Source: Microbulbifer taiwanensis (lineage in GTDB: Bacteria; Pseudomonadota; Gammaproteobacteria; Pseudomonadales; Cellvibrionaceae). From it: DNA of 64,000 nt. The notes under the pieces are model-generated. The model saw only the letters and a list, made by a program, of their open reading frames with translations. It was not told the origin of the DNA and searched no databases. The DNA lies in the NCBI RefSeq assembly GCF_014904815.1, contig NZ_JACZFR010000049.1:1-64000 (forward strand). Reading direction: 5' to 3'. Below are positions 8,448 through 16,349 of this stretch, in pieces (within the stretch, counting starts at the first letter, position 1; each line of letters opens with the position of its first letter). Made by a program: the position numbers and the translations under genes.

Positions 8448-10823
8448 ATGTCGGTGCGGAGAGCAAGGATACTCTCTGGGGTTGTATTGGCCATTGTGGC
8501 CTTGGTGGGGGTTGGCGCCTGGTATGGATATCAGAAGCTGCCGAGAATTCCCGGTGTGCCCGAAGCCCCGGTAGTCGGGGTTCCCAAGGGGGCGCTTGAG
8601 CACCGCCCCATGCCTGCCTATGCCGGGCCCCACCCGCGGGTGATGAAGCGCCCGCCGGAATACTTCCCCTTTCCGATCACTATCGGCGAAATAGGGCCGG
8701 TGGAGACGCTGTTTGCCGGCCCCTCGAGCTATCCCTTCTACTGCGGAGAAAACGAAGTCACCAATCGCCAACCGCTGGTGGATAACCAAGGGGGCGAGGG
8801 GGTTCCCGTATTTGCCCTGGATGAAAAAGGGCAGAAGACCGGGGAAATCATCGGCTACAGCCGCGATTGCAGCCACTCGACCCAAGTGACTTATTTCTAC
8901 CGCAGTACCAATGACGGAGACTTCCATCCACTGGAAGAGGCCAATGGCGATATTGACCAGGTCACGGTAAACGGCGAGGTCACCGACTTCGTGGTGCGCC
9001 TGGAAACCGGCACCATCAACCGCTTCTTCTACGCTGTAGCGGCACTGAGAGGGGAGGGGGAATCGGCCGGCAGGCCCAGCGCCAGCAACTGGAATCGCCG
9101 CCTGATCTACCAGCTCCGCGGCGGTGTCGGCATAGGTCGCCGACAGGGGGATATCAGCAAGGGTGATATCGTCTCCCGCCGCGCGGACCAGCTGGCACGC
9201 GGCTATGCGATTGTCTATTCCACCGCCAACCAGACCAGCAATCACTACAATATCTGGCTCGCAGAGGATACCGCGTGGCGACTGAAGAGGCAGTTCACGG
9301 CCCTCTACGGCGAGCCGCTCTACACCGTTGGCCTGGGCGGGTCCGGTGGGGCCATACAGCAATATCTGTTCGCGCAGAATGCGCCGGGACTGCTGGACGC
9401 GGCCATCCCTCTCTATTCCTATCCCGATATGGTCAGCCAGACCATCTATGTGTTCGACTGTGAGCCGCTGGAGTATTACTTCGACGTGGTCGAGGCGGAC
9501 AATCCGCGCTGGCGGGACGCAGCGGAGCGCACTGCCATACAGGGGTTGTCTGCCAGTAGTGACGCCACCAGCCGCTTCCATACGCTGAAGCTGGCCGCCT
9601 CCCTGTTCGACGGCCGCTACCGCGACGGTACCGAGGGCGCCACCGAGTGTACGCAGGGCTGGCGCGGGTTGGTGCCGCTGGTGAACAACCCCAATTTTGT
9701 CCACTTCATCAAGAACTTCGCCGACGATGTGGCGCGCAAAACACATTGGTCTCACTGGGAGGATCTGCGCCAGTTTTATGGTGCCGATGCCACCGGCTAT
9801 GCCAACAGCGCCTGGGACAATGAGGGCGTGCAGTACGGACTGGAGGCGCTGGTCAGTGGCAATATCTCGGTGGATACCTTCCTCGAGATCAACGCCACCA
9901 TCGGCGGCTGGAAGCCGCAGCAGGACCAGGGCGATGAAAAACTGTGGTTCCTGAATGGCGATGTCTTTCCTGCCCGGCTCTCAGTCTGGAGCGAGCAGAA
10001 TATGAATCTGGGTAACCTGGACAGGCCCGCCAAACGCAGTCGTGCCAGTCGGGAGGCAATAGAGGGCATCTATCGCTCCGGTCATGTGTTCCTCGGGGAT
10101 GTGGAAATTCCGATGATTGACCTGCGCCACTACCTCGACCGAGACCTGGATATGCACCACAGCTCCGCCTCCTTCTCCGCCCGCGAGCGCATTCGCCGCG
10201 CCCGCGGTCACGCCGACAACCAACTGATCTGGGTGAGTCACAGGAACTACACCCCCCTCGACGAAGCCCTGGATACCATGGATCGCTGGATGCAGAACAT
10301 CATTGAGAATCCGGGTGCCGGCGTCGCCGCCAACAGGCCCGTAGATGCCAGTGACCAGTGTTTCGATAGCGAGGGCAACATATTGGCGGCAGGCCCGGAT
10401 GTCTGGAATGGCGTGTGGAACAGCCAGGCCACTGGTGAGTGCATGCAGGAATACCCCATCTACAGCACCCCGCGTCAGGTGGCCGGGGCGCCGATTTCCG
10501 GAGATGTGTTCAAATGCGCGCTGCAGCCAGTTGAAAGGGCACTGGCCAAGGCCATCTACGCGCCCTACACGGATGAGATAGCGGCCCGTATCGAGGATAT
10601 GGAGCGGATTTTTCCGTCCGGGGTCTGTAACTACAATCAACCCGACCTGGCGCGACCGCAGGAAGACCTGATACCCGGCGATAGCCCGGTGAAAATTGCC
10701 GGTCAGCTGATCGAGCCCGATTACCGGCGGTCTGTAGATCGCCTGGCGAAAGAAAAGCTGGAAGAGGAGAAGGCGCAGCCGGTATCGGTCACCCTGCCGG
10801 GAGGGCAGGGTGCGAGCCACTAG
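8448..10823 (+). CDS. DUF6351-type putative esterase/hydrolase, membrane-anchored or secreted
   Basis: Protein of 791 residues. Residues about 5-28 are a hydrophobic signal or anchor after MSVRRAR. The body shows the alpha/beta-hydrolase-like elbow GLGGSGGA (Ser near 299) followed by GLLDAAIPLYSYPD, and the preceding RRLIYQLRGGVGIG and ADQLARGYAIVYSTANQ blocks, which I associate with DUF6351 proteins related to tannase/feruloyl-esterase folds. ATG 8448 has a perfect GGAGG six bases upstream; a GTG at 8436 would bury that site. Substrate unknown; an extracytoplasmic ester-cleaving role is inference from fold and signal. It stands between two tRNA clusters without a partner gene. Confidence 0.6.
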   Translation: MSVRRARILSGVVLAIVALVGVGAWYGYQKLPRIPGVPEAPVVGVPKGALEHRPMPAYAGPHPRVMKRPPEYFPFPITIGEIGPVETLFAGPSSYPFYCGENEVTNRQPLVDNQGGEGVPVFALDEKGQKTGEIIGYSRDCSHSTQVTYFYRSTNDGDFHPLEEANGDIDQVTVNGEVTDFVVRLETGTINRFFYAVAALRGEGESAGRPSASNWNRRLIYQLRGGVGIGRRQGDISKGDIVSRRADQLARGYAIVYSTANQTSNHYNIWLAEDTAWRLKRQFTALYGEPLYTVGLGGSGGAIQQYLFAQNAPGLLDAAIPLYSYPDMVSQTIYVFDCEPLEYYFDVVEADNPRWRDAAERTAIQGLSASSDATSRFHTLKLAASLFDGRYRDGTEGATECTQGWRGLVPLVNNPNFVHFIKNFADDVARKTHWSHWEDLRQFYGADATGYANSAWDNEGVQYGLEALVSGNISVDTFLEINATIGGWKPQQDQGDEKLWFLNGDVFPARLSVWSEQNMNLGNLDRPAKRSRASREAIEGIYRSGHVFLGDVEIPMIDLRHYLDRDLDMHHSSASFSARERIRRARGHADNQLIWVSHRNYTPLDEALDTMDRWMQNIIENPGAGVAANRPVDASDQCFDSEGNILAAGPDVWNGVWNSQATGECMQEYPIYSTPRQVAGAPISGDVFKCALQPVERALAKAIYAPYTDEIAARIEDMERIFPSGVCNYNQPDLARPQEDLIPGDSPVKIAGQLIEPDYRRSVDRLAKEKLEEEKAQPVSVTLPGGQGASH

Positions 10824-10847
10824 CCGAGAATTCTGGCGCGCTTTTTG

Positions 10848-10875
10848 TTGACAGGCCAGCGCAATCCGGTATGAT
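10848..10875 (+). promoter_or_regulatory. Promoter for tRNA-Val/Asp
   Basis: Consensus TTGACA (10848-10853), 16-base spacer, TATGAT (10870-10875), then a gcgcgtcgc discriminator. The transcript would begin about 40 bases before tRNA-Val. Confidence 0.85.
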
Positions 10876-10921
10876 GCGCGTCGCTCGAGGGGCAAGGCCC
10901 CGAACATCAGAGCAGCAAGAT

Positions 10922-10997
10922 GGGTGGTTAGCTCAGTTGGGAGAGCGGCGGCCTTACAAGCCGTAGGTCACAGGTTCGACCCCTGTACCACCCACCA
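10922..10997 (+). tRNA. tRNA-Val (UAC)
   Basis: 76 bases with encoded CCA. The acceptor GGGTGGT pairs with ACCACCC, the anticodon TAC sits in GGCGGCC-TTACAAG-CCGT, and the T-loop is GTTCGACCC. Confidence 0.96.
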
Positions 10998-11023
10998 CTC
11001 CTTCAAGGGAGTGCATCTACCGC

Positions 11024-11100
11024 GGACCGGTAGTTCAGTTGGTTAGAATGCCGGCCTGTCACGCCGGAGGTCGCGGGTTCGAGTCCCGTCCGGTCCGCCA
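11024..11100 (+). tRNA. tRNA-Asp (GUC)
   Basis: 77 bases with encoded CCA. The acceptor GGACCGG pairs with CCGGTCC, anticodon GTC in GCCGGC-CTGTCAC-GCCGG, T-loop GTTCGAGTC. It lies 26 bases after tRNA-Val on the same transcript. Confidence 0.96.
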
Positions 11101-11107
11101 TTTTTCG

Positions 11108-11139
11108 AAAAGGCCCTCATGAGAGTGAGGGCCTTTTTC
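11108..11139 (+). terminator. Rho-independent terminator after tRNA-Asp
   Basis: AAAAGGCCCTCA (11108-11119), loop TGAGAG, TGAGGGCCTTTT (11126-11137) and further T. Perfect 12-pair stem. Confidence 0.92.
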
Positions 11140-11182
11140 GTATGCGGGAATCTTTGTGCGGGCTGACTGCCGGGGTGGAACA

Positions 11183-11217
11183 CGCGAGTTCAGGAGCCAC
11201 AATCCTGTGCTCTACCA
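11183..11217 (-). pseudogene. tRNA-His fragment (D-arm to anticodon arm)
   Basis: On the minus strand this segment repeats tRNA-His positions from the D-loop (tggtagagc) through the anticodon arm with GTG and the start of the variable region. 33 of 35 bases match the gene at 7301-7376, with 28 consecutive identities (11190-11217). Acceptor and T arms are missing, so it cannot be a functional tRNA. It lies between a tRNA terminator and a toxin-antitoxin pair, which suggests the scar of an element that once recombined at tRNA-His, or a small duplication. Confidence 0.8.
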
Positions 11218-11291
11218 GTCCTGATTGAATCTGTTTAACAAGGCCCCGAGCATTCAAGTTACTGGGTAACGCTGGTGCATCGGTGCCTTAT

Positions 11292-11314
11292 CCGTAGGAT
11301 GCGCCGCGCGCACC
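11292..11314. repeat. GTAGGGTGCGCC-family repeat
   Basis: ccgtaggatgcgccgcgcgcacc, a member of the dispersed palindromic family, upstream of the toxin-antitoxin promoter. Confidence 0.7.
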
Positions 11315-11339
11315 AATTCCTTACCGATCCTTTCTGGCA

Positions 11340-11382
11340 TTGCATTTTGACCGATTTAGCTCTATATTTCGGTCAAGTGACC
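11340..11382 (+). promoter_or_regulatory. Promoter/operator of the RES-Xre pair
   Basis: TTGCAT (11340-11345), 17-base spacer, TATATT (11363-11368). The palindrome TTGACCGA/TCGGTCAA (11347-11354 and 11369-11376) covers the spacer and the end of the -10 box, and a second palindrome GGTCA-AG-TGACC (11371-11382) overlaps it. Three TGACC half-sites over a promoter 25 bases before the antitoxin are what autorepression by an Xre-type antitoxin would require. Confidence 0.65.
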
Positions 11383-11406
11383 AAATCCACTGTATGAGGC
11401 TCACCA

Positions 11407-11772
11407 ATGAGCTCACTTCCTAATCACCAGCCCCAACCCAGCGGCGACGCAGTCCTCCTCGAAGCACTGCTAAACACCGCCGACCACCTGGGCTTGAAAA
11501 AGAAAGAGCTCGGCGAAATCATCCACCTGGACGACCGCACGCTACGTCGCAGAAGCGGCCTGGATCCTGATAGTGCTCCCGGTCAATTGGCCCTGCTGCT
11601 GGTGCGCGCCTACCGCGCCGCATTCGTATTGATGGGCGGTGCCGACGGCGCCCGCTACTGGTTCGCCACGCCCAACCGCGCCCTCAACGGCATACCGAAG
11701 GAACTGGCCAACCGCATCGATGGTCTGGTGCGCATCGTCACCTACCTGGATGCCATGCGGGGCAAGGTTTGA
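11407..11772 (+). CDS. Xre/MbcA/ParS-type antitoxin of a RES toxin system
   Basis: Protein of 121 residues. Residues about 15-50 look like a helix-turn-helix (LGLKKKELGEIIHLDDRTLRRR), and the C-terminal part (about 60-121) has the helical MbcA/ParS toxin-binding layout (DUF2384-like) with NRALNGIPKELANRIDGLVRI. In such pairs the antitoxin neutralises the RES toxin and represses the operon. Its stop codon overlaps the toxin start (tttga), implying translational coupling. A palindromic operator lies over its promoter (11340-11382). Confidence 0.8.
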   Translation: MSSLPNHQPQPSGDAVLLEALLNTADHLGLKKKELGEIIHLDDRTLRRRSGLDPDSAPGQLALLLVRAYRAAFVLMGGADGARYWFATPNRALNGIPKELANRIDGLVRIVTYLDAMRGKV

Positions 11773-12554
11773 GCGCGGATATTTCCCGACGCATTGAATC
11801 CGGCAAGGTTCGCCTCCTCGGTCGCCTCTACCGCATCATCGAATCTCAGGAAGAGGTCGCCACCCGCAGCCTGGTCGACAACCTGCAGAAACAGCGGGTA
11901 TTGGAAGAGTTGCTGGAGCAGAGCAAGCCGCAGCGGCTGCCTGGCAGCGAACAGCTGCACTACCTTCTCGCCACACCCTTTCGCTACCCGCCGCTGCCCT
12001 GGGGATCCCGCTTCGGCGGCACTGCGGAATCCGGCATTTTCTACGGAAGCAAGACAATTCCCACGGTGCTGGCCGAAGCTGCCTACTACCGGCTGCTGTT
12101 TATCCACGATATGGACCCGGCCCCGCCTAAGCCAGTGACCAGCTACCACAATATATTCTCCGCCAAATACTGCGCCGATCCGGGCATACGCTTGCAGGCT
12201 CCCGCCTGGGAGCAGGACTGGCCGGCGTTGACGCACCCAATGGACTACCGCTACTGCCTGAACCTGGGCCGCCAGCTGCGCGATGCCGAAATCGCCGGCC
12301 TCGAAGCGCCCTCGGCCCGCGCTTTGCTGGCGGGTTTGGCCCAGTTGCCAGCGAACAACTCCGAAGGCATTAACGTGGCCTTGTTCGAGCCCGGGGCGCT
12401 GCTCAAGAGGCCGCCAACACAGGAAGCGGATGTAACTGCGGAAACTGGTAGCGAAGAAGTAGTATTTCTGGTGAAGTCAGGCGACAGGACGGAAACGCGG
12501 AGTTTCGCTTTGGAGGCTTTCGAGATAGACGGCATACTGCCGCGGCCAGCCTAA
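11769..12554 (+). CDS. RES-domain toxin (putative NAD-depleting)
   Basis: Protein of 261 residues. Known RES toxins degrade NAD+ by phosphorolysis or hydrolysis. Residues fitting the conserved set are the Arg in GRLYRII (about 19-25), the Arg of SRFGG and the Tyr of GIFYGS (about 80-92), and the Glu of VLAEAAYYR. The usual Ser-Asn near the C-terminus is replaced by EGINVALFEPG, so the catalytic Ser position is uncertain. The start must be TTG 11769, overlapping the antitoxin TGA; there is no in-frame ATG in the first part of the protein. At 261 residues it is longer than the RES core and carries N- and C-terminal extensions. Confidence 0.8.
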   Translation: MSADISRRIESGKVRLLGRLYRIIESQEEVATRSLVDNLQKQRVLEELLEQSKPQRLPGSEQLHYLLATPFRYPPLPWGSRFGGTAESGIFYGSKTIPTVLAEAAYYRLLFIHDMDPAPPKPVTSYHNIFSAKYCADPGIRLQAPAWEQDWPALTHPMDYRYCLNLGRQLRDAEIAGLEAPSARALLAGLAQLPANNSEGINVALFEPGALLKRPPTQEADVTAETGSEEVVFLVKSGDRTETRSFALEAFEIDGILPRPA

Positions 12555-12587
12555 GATCATCTCTACAACTCGCGAATCCGCTTATTA

Positions 12588-12610
12588 CCGTAGGGTGCGC
12601 CATGCGCGCC
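12588..12610. repeat. GTAGGGTGCGCC-family repeat
   Basis: ccgtagggtgcgccatgcgcgcc between the RES toxin and the PLP-enzyme gene, ending about 20 bases before the latter's ATG. Confidence 0.75.
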
Positions 12611-12629
12611 AACACAACCCGGCCAACAC

Positions 12630-13652
12630 ATGCAGCTCCGCTATTTAACCAGCCTTGACTTGGACTCCTTCATCAAAGCCGCTAGCGAAGTCCCATACCA
12701 TCGCATAGAAACCGACCTCTTCCCCAACATCCAAGTCTGGATCCGCCGAGACGATCTCCTCGACCCCATCATCTCGGGTAACAAAGCCTACAAGCTTCTC
12801 TATAACCTGATCGAAGCAACAGAGCAGGGCACCGACACTCTGATTACCTGCGGTGGCGCCTGGTCAAATCATATTCACGCCACCGCAGCTGCCGGTACCC
12901 GCTTCGGCTTCCGTACCATAGGCATAATCCGCGGCGAACGCCCGCCAGAGCTAAGTGCCACCCTACAGGATGCCGAACGCTTCGGAATGCATCTCAGGTT
13001 CGTCACTCGCGAGCAATACAGACAGCGCAGTCAGCCGGAATTTCTGAAGCTTCTGGGGATAGATGAGGGGAATGCCCTCTATATACCAGAGGGAGGCGCC
13101 AACCTGGCCGGTGCCAGAGGTGCGCAGTTATTGGGAAAAGTAATTGAAGCGACAGCTCCGATCAGATTCGATCAACTATGGCTAGCCTGCGGCACCGGCC
13201 TGACCCTGGCGGGCCTGGCTTCTTCAGTCACAAGCCTCCCAGTCTACGGCGTAGAAGTCCTAAAGGCAGGTGACTCAATTCGCCGCGACGCGCAGCACTG
13301 GCTGGAGGCACTGAAAAGCCCCTCTCCCGCTTGCGGGGGAGAGGTTGGGGAGGGGGGAACGGGAACTCCTACAAGCAACCTGTCTAGATTTCCAGCTGAT
13401 TTTTTTTTGATCAATCAGTGCCACTGCGGCGGTTACGCTAAATATCCCCCATACCTACAGGAATTCCAGCGAACCTTCGAACACCAAACCGGCACCCTCC
13501 TGGACCCGGTGTATACCGCAAAGCTGATGTACGGCCTGCACCAAGAAGCCATTAGTGGTCGCATCCCCCCCGGCAGCAAGATACTGGCGGTACATTCCGG
13601 TGGCCTCCAGGGTCGGCGCGGATTTGAACCAACTGCGTCGAACAAAAAATGA
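12630..13652 (+). CDS. PLP-dependent D-cysteine desulfhydrase/ACC-deaminase-like protein
   Basis: Protein of 340 residues of the fold-type II PLP family that includes D-cysteine desulfhydrase (DcyD) and ACC deaminase. The PLP lysine is in IISGNKAYKLL (Lys52), followed by TCGGAWSNHIHATAAAG (PLP-phosphate and substrate loop) and LACGTGLTLAGL (phosphate loop). Residues about 231-243 (KSPSPACGGEVGEGG) are encoded by an inserted palindromic repeat (13319-13358) that keeps the frame, in a region of the fold that normally carries a loop. The substrate cannot be told; loss of activity through the insertion is possible. A repeat of another family sits just upstream. Confidence 0.75.
   Translation: MQLRYLTSLDLDSFIKAASEVPYHRIETDLFPNIQVWIRRDDLLDPIISGNKAYKLLYNLIEATEQGTDTLITCGGAWSNHIHATAAAGTRFGFRTIGIIRGERPPELSATLQDAERFGMHLRFVTREQYRQRSQPEFLKLLGIDEGNALYIPEGGANLAGARGAQLLGKVIEATAPIRFDQLWLACGTGLTLAGLASSVTSLPVYGVEVLKAGDSIRRDAQHWLEALKSPSPACGGEVGEGGTGTPTSNLSRFPADFFLINQCHCGGYAKYPPYLQEFQRTFEHQTGTLLDPVYTAKLMYGLHQEAISGRIPPGSKILAVHSGGLQGRRGFEPTASNKK
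13319..13358. repeat. cctctcccgc palindromic repeat inserted in a gene
   Basis: ccctctcccgc-ttgc-gggggagagg followed by ttggggagggg. The same module occurs at 47800-47842 between moxR and the DUF58 gene. Here it is inside a reading frame and translated. Confidence 0.8.
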
Positions 13653-13837
13653 ATAGCTCGGTTCAGGCGAACTCCACTGACTCTCCATCCTCGTTCGACT
13701 CCCCAGGCAAGCTAAGGCATAATCGCCTGTCACAATTTTGGGGAAGCTTTTTCCACCGGTGCACAAAAAATAATCAGGTGGGCCGACAGGAAAAGCATCA
13801 ATCGCCGGGCCCAGATTCGGGCACCATTGGGGGAGCG

Positions 13838-14710
13838 GTGTCGGAATTTCAGAATATTGGCCTGATTGGCCGTACAGAAAGCGATAGTGCCGTCCTCTCG
13901 CTCAAACGCCTGATGGCGTTCCTGGAGCGGGAGGGCTTCGCAGTGGTTCTGGAGCAGGAAACCGCCAGTGCAGCCCCCAACCACAACGCCCGTGTGGCAC
14001 CAAAAGGCAAGCTTGGCGAACTCTGCGACCTGGTCATCGTCGTCGGTGGCGATGGCAGTCTGCTCGCTGCCGCCCGCGCGCTGGCCAAATTCAGCGTACC
14101 ACTCCTGGGGATCAATCGCGGGCGCCTCGGCTTCCTCACCGATATCACCCCGGATGAAATCGAACAGAAAGTAGGCGAAGTGCTGGCCGGCAAATATATG
14201 GCCGAGAGTCGCTTCCTGCTGGATATGTCCGTTACCCGCGACGGCAAGCCGATTGGCAAGGGCTCTGCCCTGAATGATGTGGTACTTCACCCGGGTGAAT
14301 TTATCCGCATGATCGAATTTGACCTCTATATTGATGGTCAATTCGTTTACACCCAGCGCTCGGATGGGTTGATTGTGTCGACCCCCACCGGCTCCACGGC
14401 ATACGCCCTGTCAGGCGGTGGGCCCATCATGCACCCTAAGCTGGATGCCATAGTGCTGGTGCCACTGAACCCGCACACTCTCAGCAGTCGCCCGATCGTC
14501 GTAGAGGGCAGCAGCGAGTTCAAAATCATTGTGGGTGAACACAACACCGCCAATCCGCACGTAACCTGCGACGGGCACGATCAGGTCATCACCGAGCCGG
14601 GCGATGTGGTTCGCATTCACAAGAAACCGCATCGCCTGACCCTGGTGCACCCGCTGGAACACAACTTTTATGAAACCTGCCGATCAAAACTGAATTGGCA
14701 GGCCTCTTAG
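13838..14710 (+). CDS. nadK: NAD kinase
   Basis: Protein of 290 residues (E. coli NadK 292), phosphorylating NAD to NADP with ATP or polyphosphate. Diagnostic motifs are VVGGDGSLLAAAR (near residue 70), LGINRGRLGFLTDI, ALNDVVLHPG, RSDGLIVSTPTGSTAYALS (near 180-197) and HTLSSRPIVV. The frame is open further upstream, but the family N-terminus (FQNIGLIGR) begins at GTG 13838, preceded by gggggag; the 63 upstream codons are low-quality coding and overlap the previous gene. A weak promoter (TTCGAC, CATAAT around 13694-13723) lies in the gap. Confidence 0.93.
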   Translation: MSEFQNIGLIGRTESDSAVLSLKRLMAFLEREGFAVVLEQETASAAPNHNARVAPKGKLGELCDLVIVVGGDGSLLAAARALAKFSVPLLGINRGRLGFLTDITPDEIEQKVGEVLAGKYMAESRFLLDMSVTRDGKPIGKGSALNDVVLHPGEFIRMIEFDLYIDGQFVYTQRSDGLIVSTPTGSTAYALSGGGPIMHPKLDAIVLVPLNPHTLSSRPIVVEGSSEFKIIVGEHNTANPHVTCDGHDQVITEPGDVVRIHKKPHRLTLVHPLEHNFYETCRSKLNWQAS

Positions 14711-14754
14711 TGATTAATAAAACCAAAATGACGAGAAGTAAAAAGGGGATCGAG

Positions 14755-16176
14755 ATGGATTTAAGCAGCGTAGTACCGGTCATTCTGTGTGGCGGCTCCG
14801 GTACAAGACTGTGGCCTAAATCCCGGCAGAAGCTGCCCAAGCAGCTGCTCAGCCTCACCGGCGAACACACCATGCTGCAGCAGACGTTGCAGCGCGTTAC
14901 CGATTACGCGCGCCCTATCATCGTCTGCAACGAGGATCACCGCTTTATGGTGGCTCAGCAGGCCCATGAACTCGGCATAGAAGTATCCATCGTTATCGAG
15001 CCTGTGGGCAGGAATACCGCCCCGGCCATCGCCTTTGCCGCCATGGCCGCGCTGGAAGCAAACAAAAACCCGGGCCTGCTCGTACTCCCCGCAGATCACC
15101 TGCTGAGCGACATCGATCATTTCCACGATGCGGTCAAAACCGGTATCGAGAAGAGCGAGCAGGGCGGCTTGGTGACTTTCGGCATAGTGCCCGACGCCCC
15201 CGAAACCGGTTACGGCTATATCAAGATGGAAGGCGGCGACAACAAACTGATCGGCAAGATCAACAAGTTCGTCGAAAAGCCCTCCCTCGACACGGCAAAA
15301 GAGTACCTCGCCTCCGGCGATTACTACTGGAACGCGGGCATGTTCCTCTTCCAGGCCGAAACCTATATGGCTGAACTCGCCGTGTACGCCCCAACAATCG
15401 CCAGTGTATCTACTGAGGCAATGAAGACTTCTGCCAAGGAGAGCGATTTCACGCGCCTGGATCAGGCGGTGGTCGAGAAAATCCCGCCCGACAGTGTGGA
15501 TTACGCAGTAATGGAGCACACCCAGAACGGCTATGTAGTGCCGTTGAAGTGCGGCTGGTCGGACGTGGGCTCCTGGGCTTCCCTGTGGCAGGCGCTGGAT
15601 AAGGACGCCCAGGGCAATGTCGCCTTAGGCGACGTTATCCTGGAAGACTGCGAAAACTCCCTCGTATTCGGTGAAGACCATCTGGTAACGGCCATTGGCG
15701 TCAAGGATCTGGTTATCGTCGATACCAAGAACGCGGTCATGGTGGCCCCGAAAGACCGCGCCCAGGAAGTCAAAGCACTGGTCGAGAAAATCCAGCAAGC
15801 CGGCCGGGACGAGCATCTGCTGCACCGCGAAGTCGTCCGCCCCTGGGGTAAATACGATTCCATCGGCAATGGCGATCGCTTCCAGGTCAAGCGAATCACC
15901 GTCAACCCCGGTGCCAGCCTGTCCCTGCAGATGCACCACCACCGTGCCGAGCACTGGGTAGTTGTATCCGGCACGGCAATCGTTCAGCGCGATGAAGAGG
16001 AGATCATGCTTTCCGAGAATGAAAGTGTCTATATCCCCATCGGCGCCAAGCACCGGTTGACTAACCCCGGTCTGCTGCCCTTGGAAATCATCGAAGTACA
16101 GAGCGGCAGCTACCTGGGTGAAGACGACATAGTCCGCTTCGACGACATCTACGGAAGGCAGGCCCAGCCGGCATAA
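14755..16176 (+). CDS. manC: Mannose-1-phosphate guanylyltransferase / mannose-6-phosphate isomerase
   Basis: Protein of 473 residues, full length for the type II bifunctional enzyme (AlgA/ManC/XanB). The nucleotidyltransferase signature GGSGTRLWPKSRQKLPKQL starts near residue 13 and FVEKP near 172. The C-terminal cupin isomerase domain shows QMHHHRAEHWVVVSGTA with the metal-binding His/Glu. It makes GDP-mannose, the substrate of the gmd/fcl pair at 29231-31325, and so opens the polysaccharide locus. ATG 14755 has aaaagggga upstream; the frame open from 14695 overlaps nadK. Confidence 0.95.
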   Translation: MDLSSVVPVILCGGSGTRLWPKSRQKLPKQLLSLTGEHTMLQQTLQRVTDYARPIIVCNEDHRFMVAQQAHELGIEVSIVIEPVGRNTAPAIAFAAMAALEANKNPGLLVLPADHLLSDIDHFHDAVKTGIEKSEQGGLVTFGIVPDAPETGYGYIKMEGGDNKLIGKINKFVEKPSLDTAKEYLASGDYYWNAGMFLFQAETYMAELAVYAPTIASVSTEAMKTSAKESDFTRLDQAVVEKIPPDSVDYAVMEHTQNGYVVPLKCGWSDVGSWASLWQALDKDAQGNVALGDVILEDCENSLVFGEDHLVTAIGVKDLVIVDTKNAVMVAPKDRAQEVKALVEKIQQAGRDEHLLHREVVRPWGKYDSIGNGDRFQVKRITVNPGASLSLQMHHHRAEHWVVVSGTAIVQRDEEEIMLSENESVYIPIGAKHRLTNPGLLPLEIIEVQSGSYLGEDDIVRFDDIYGRQAQPA

Positions 16177-16230
16177 ACCCGTATAAAGCCAGGGATGGCC
16201 TGAGCGGACGTCAACACAAGCCAGGTATGG

Positions 16231-16253
16231 CCGTAGGGTACGCCGCGCGTACC
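16231..16253. repeat. GTAGGGTGCGCC-family repeat
   Basis: ccgtagggtacgccgcgcgtacc between manC and the first glycosyltransferase. An open frame runs through it, which argues for a later start of the next gene. Confidence 0.75.
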
Positions 16254-16349
16254 AAAGAAAAATTGGAACACATTCTTGCTGCTTATCTAGCGCGGAATCA
16301 CTCCAGACAAAAATTCATTGCGGTTTCAGTTAAAACTCGAGTTGTACAA

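Noticed and set aside
8394-9755. 453-codon frame on the minus strand opposite the DUF6351 gene
   Set aside because: Shadow frame; the plus-strand gene has a ribosome site, signal segment and motifs.
13649-13837. Longer nadK with 63 extra N-terminal residues
   Set aside because: The extra part overlaps the preceding gene and has no family similarity; GTG 13838 has gggggag and gives the normal length.
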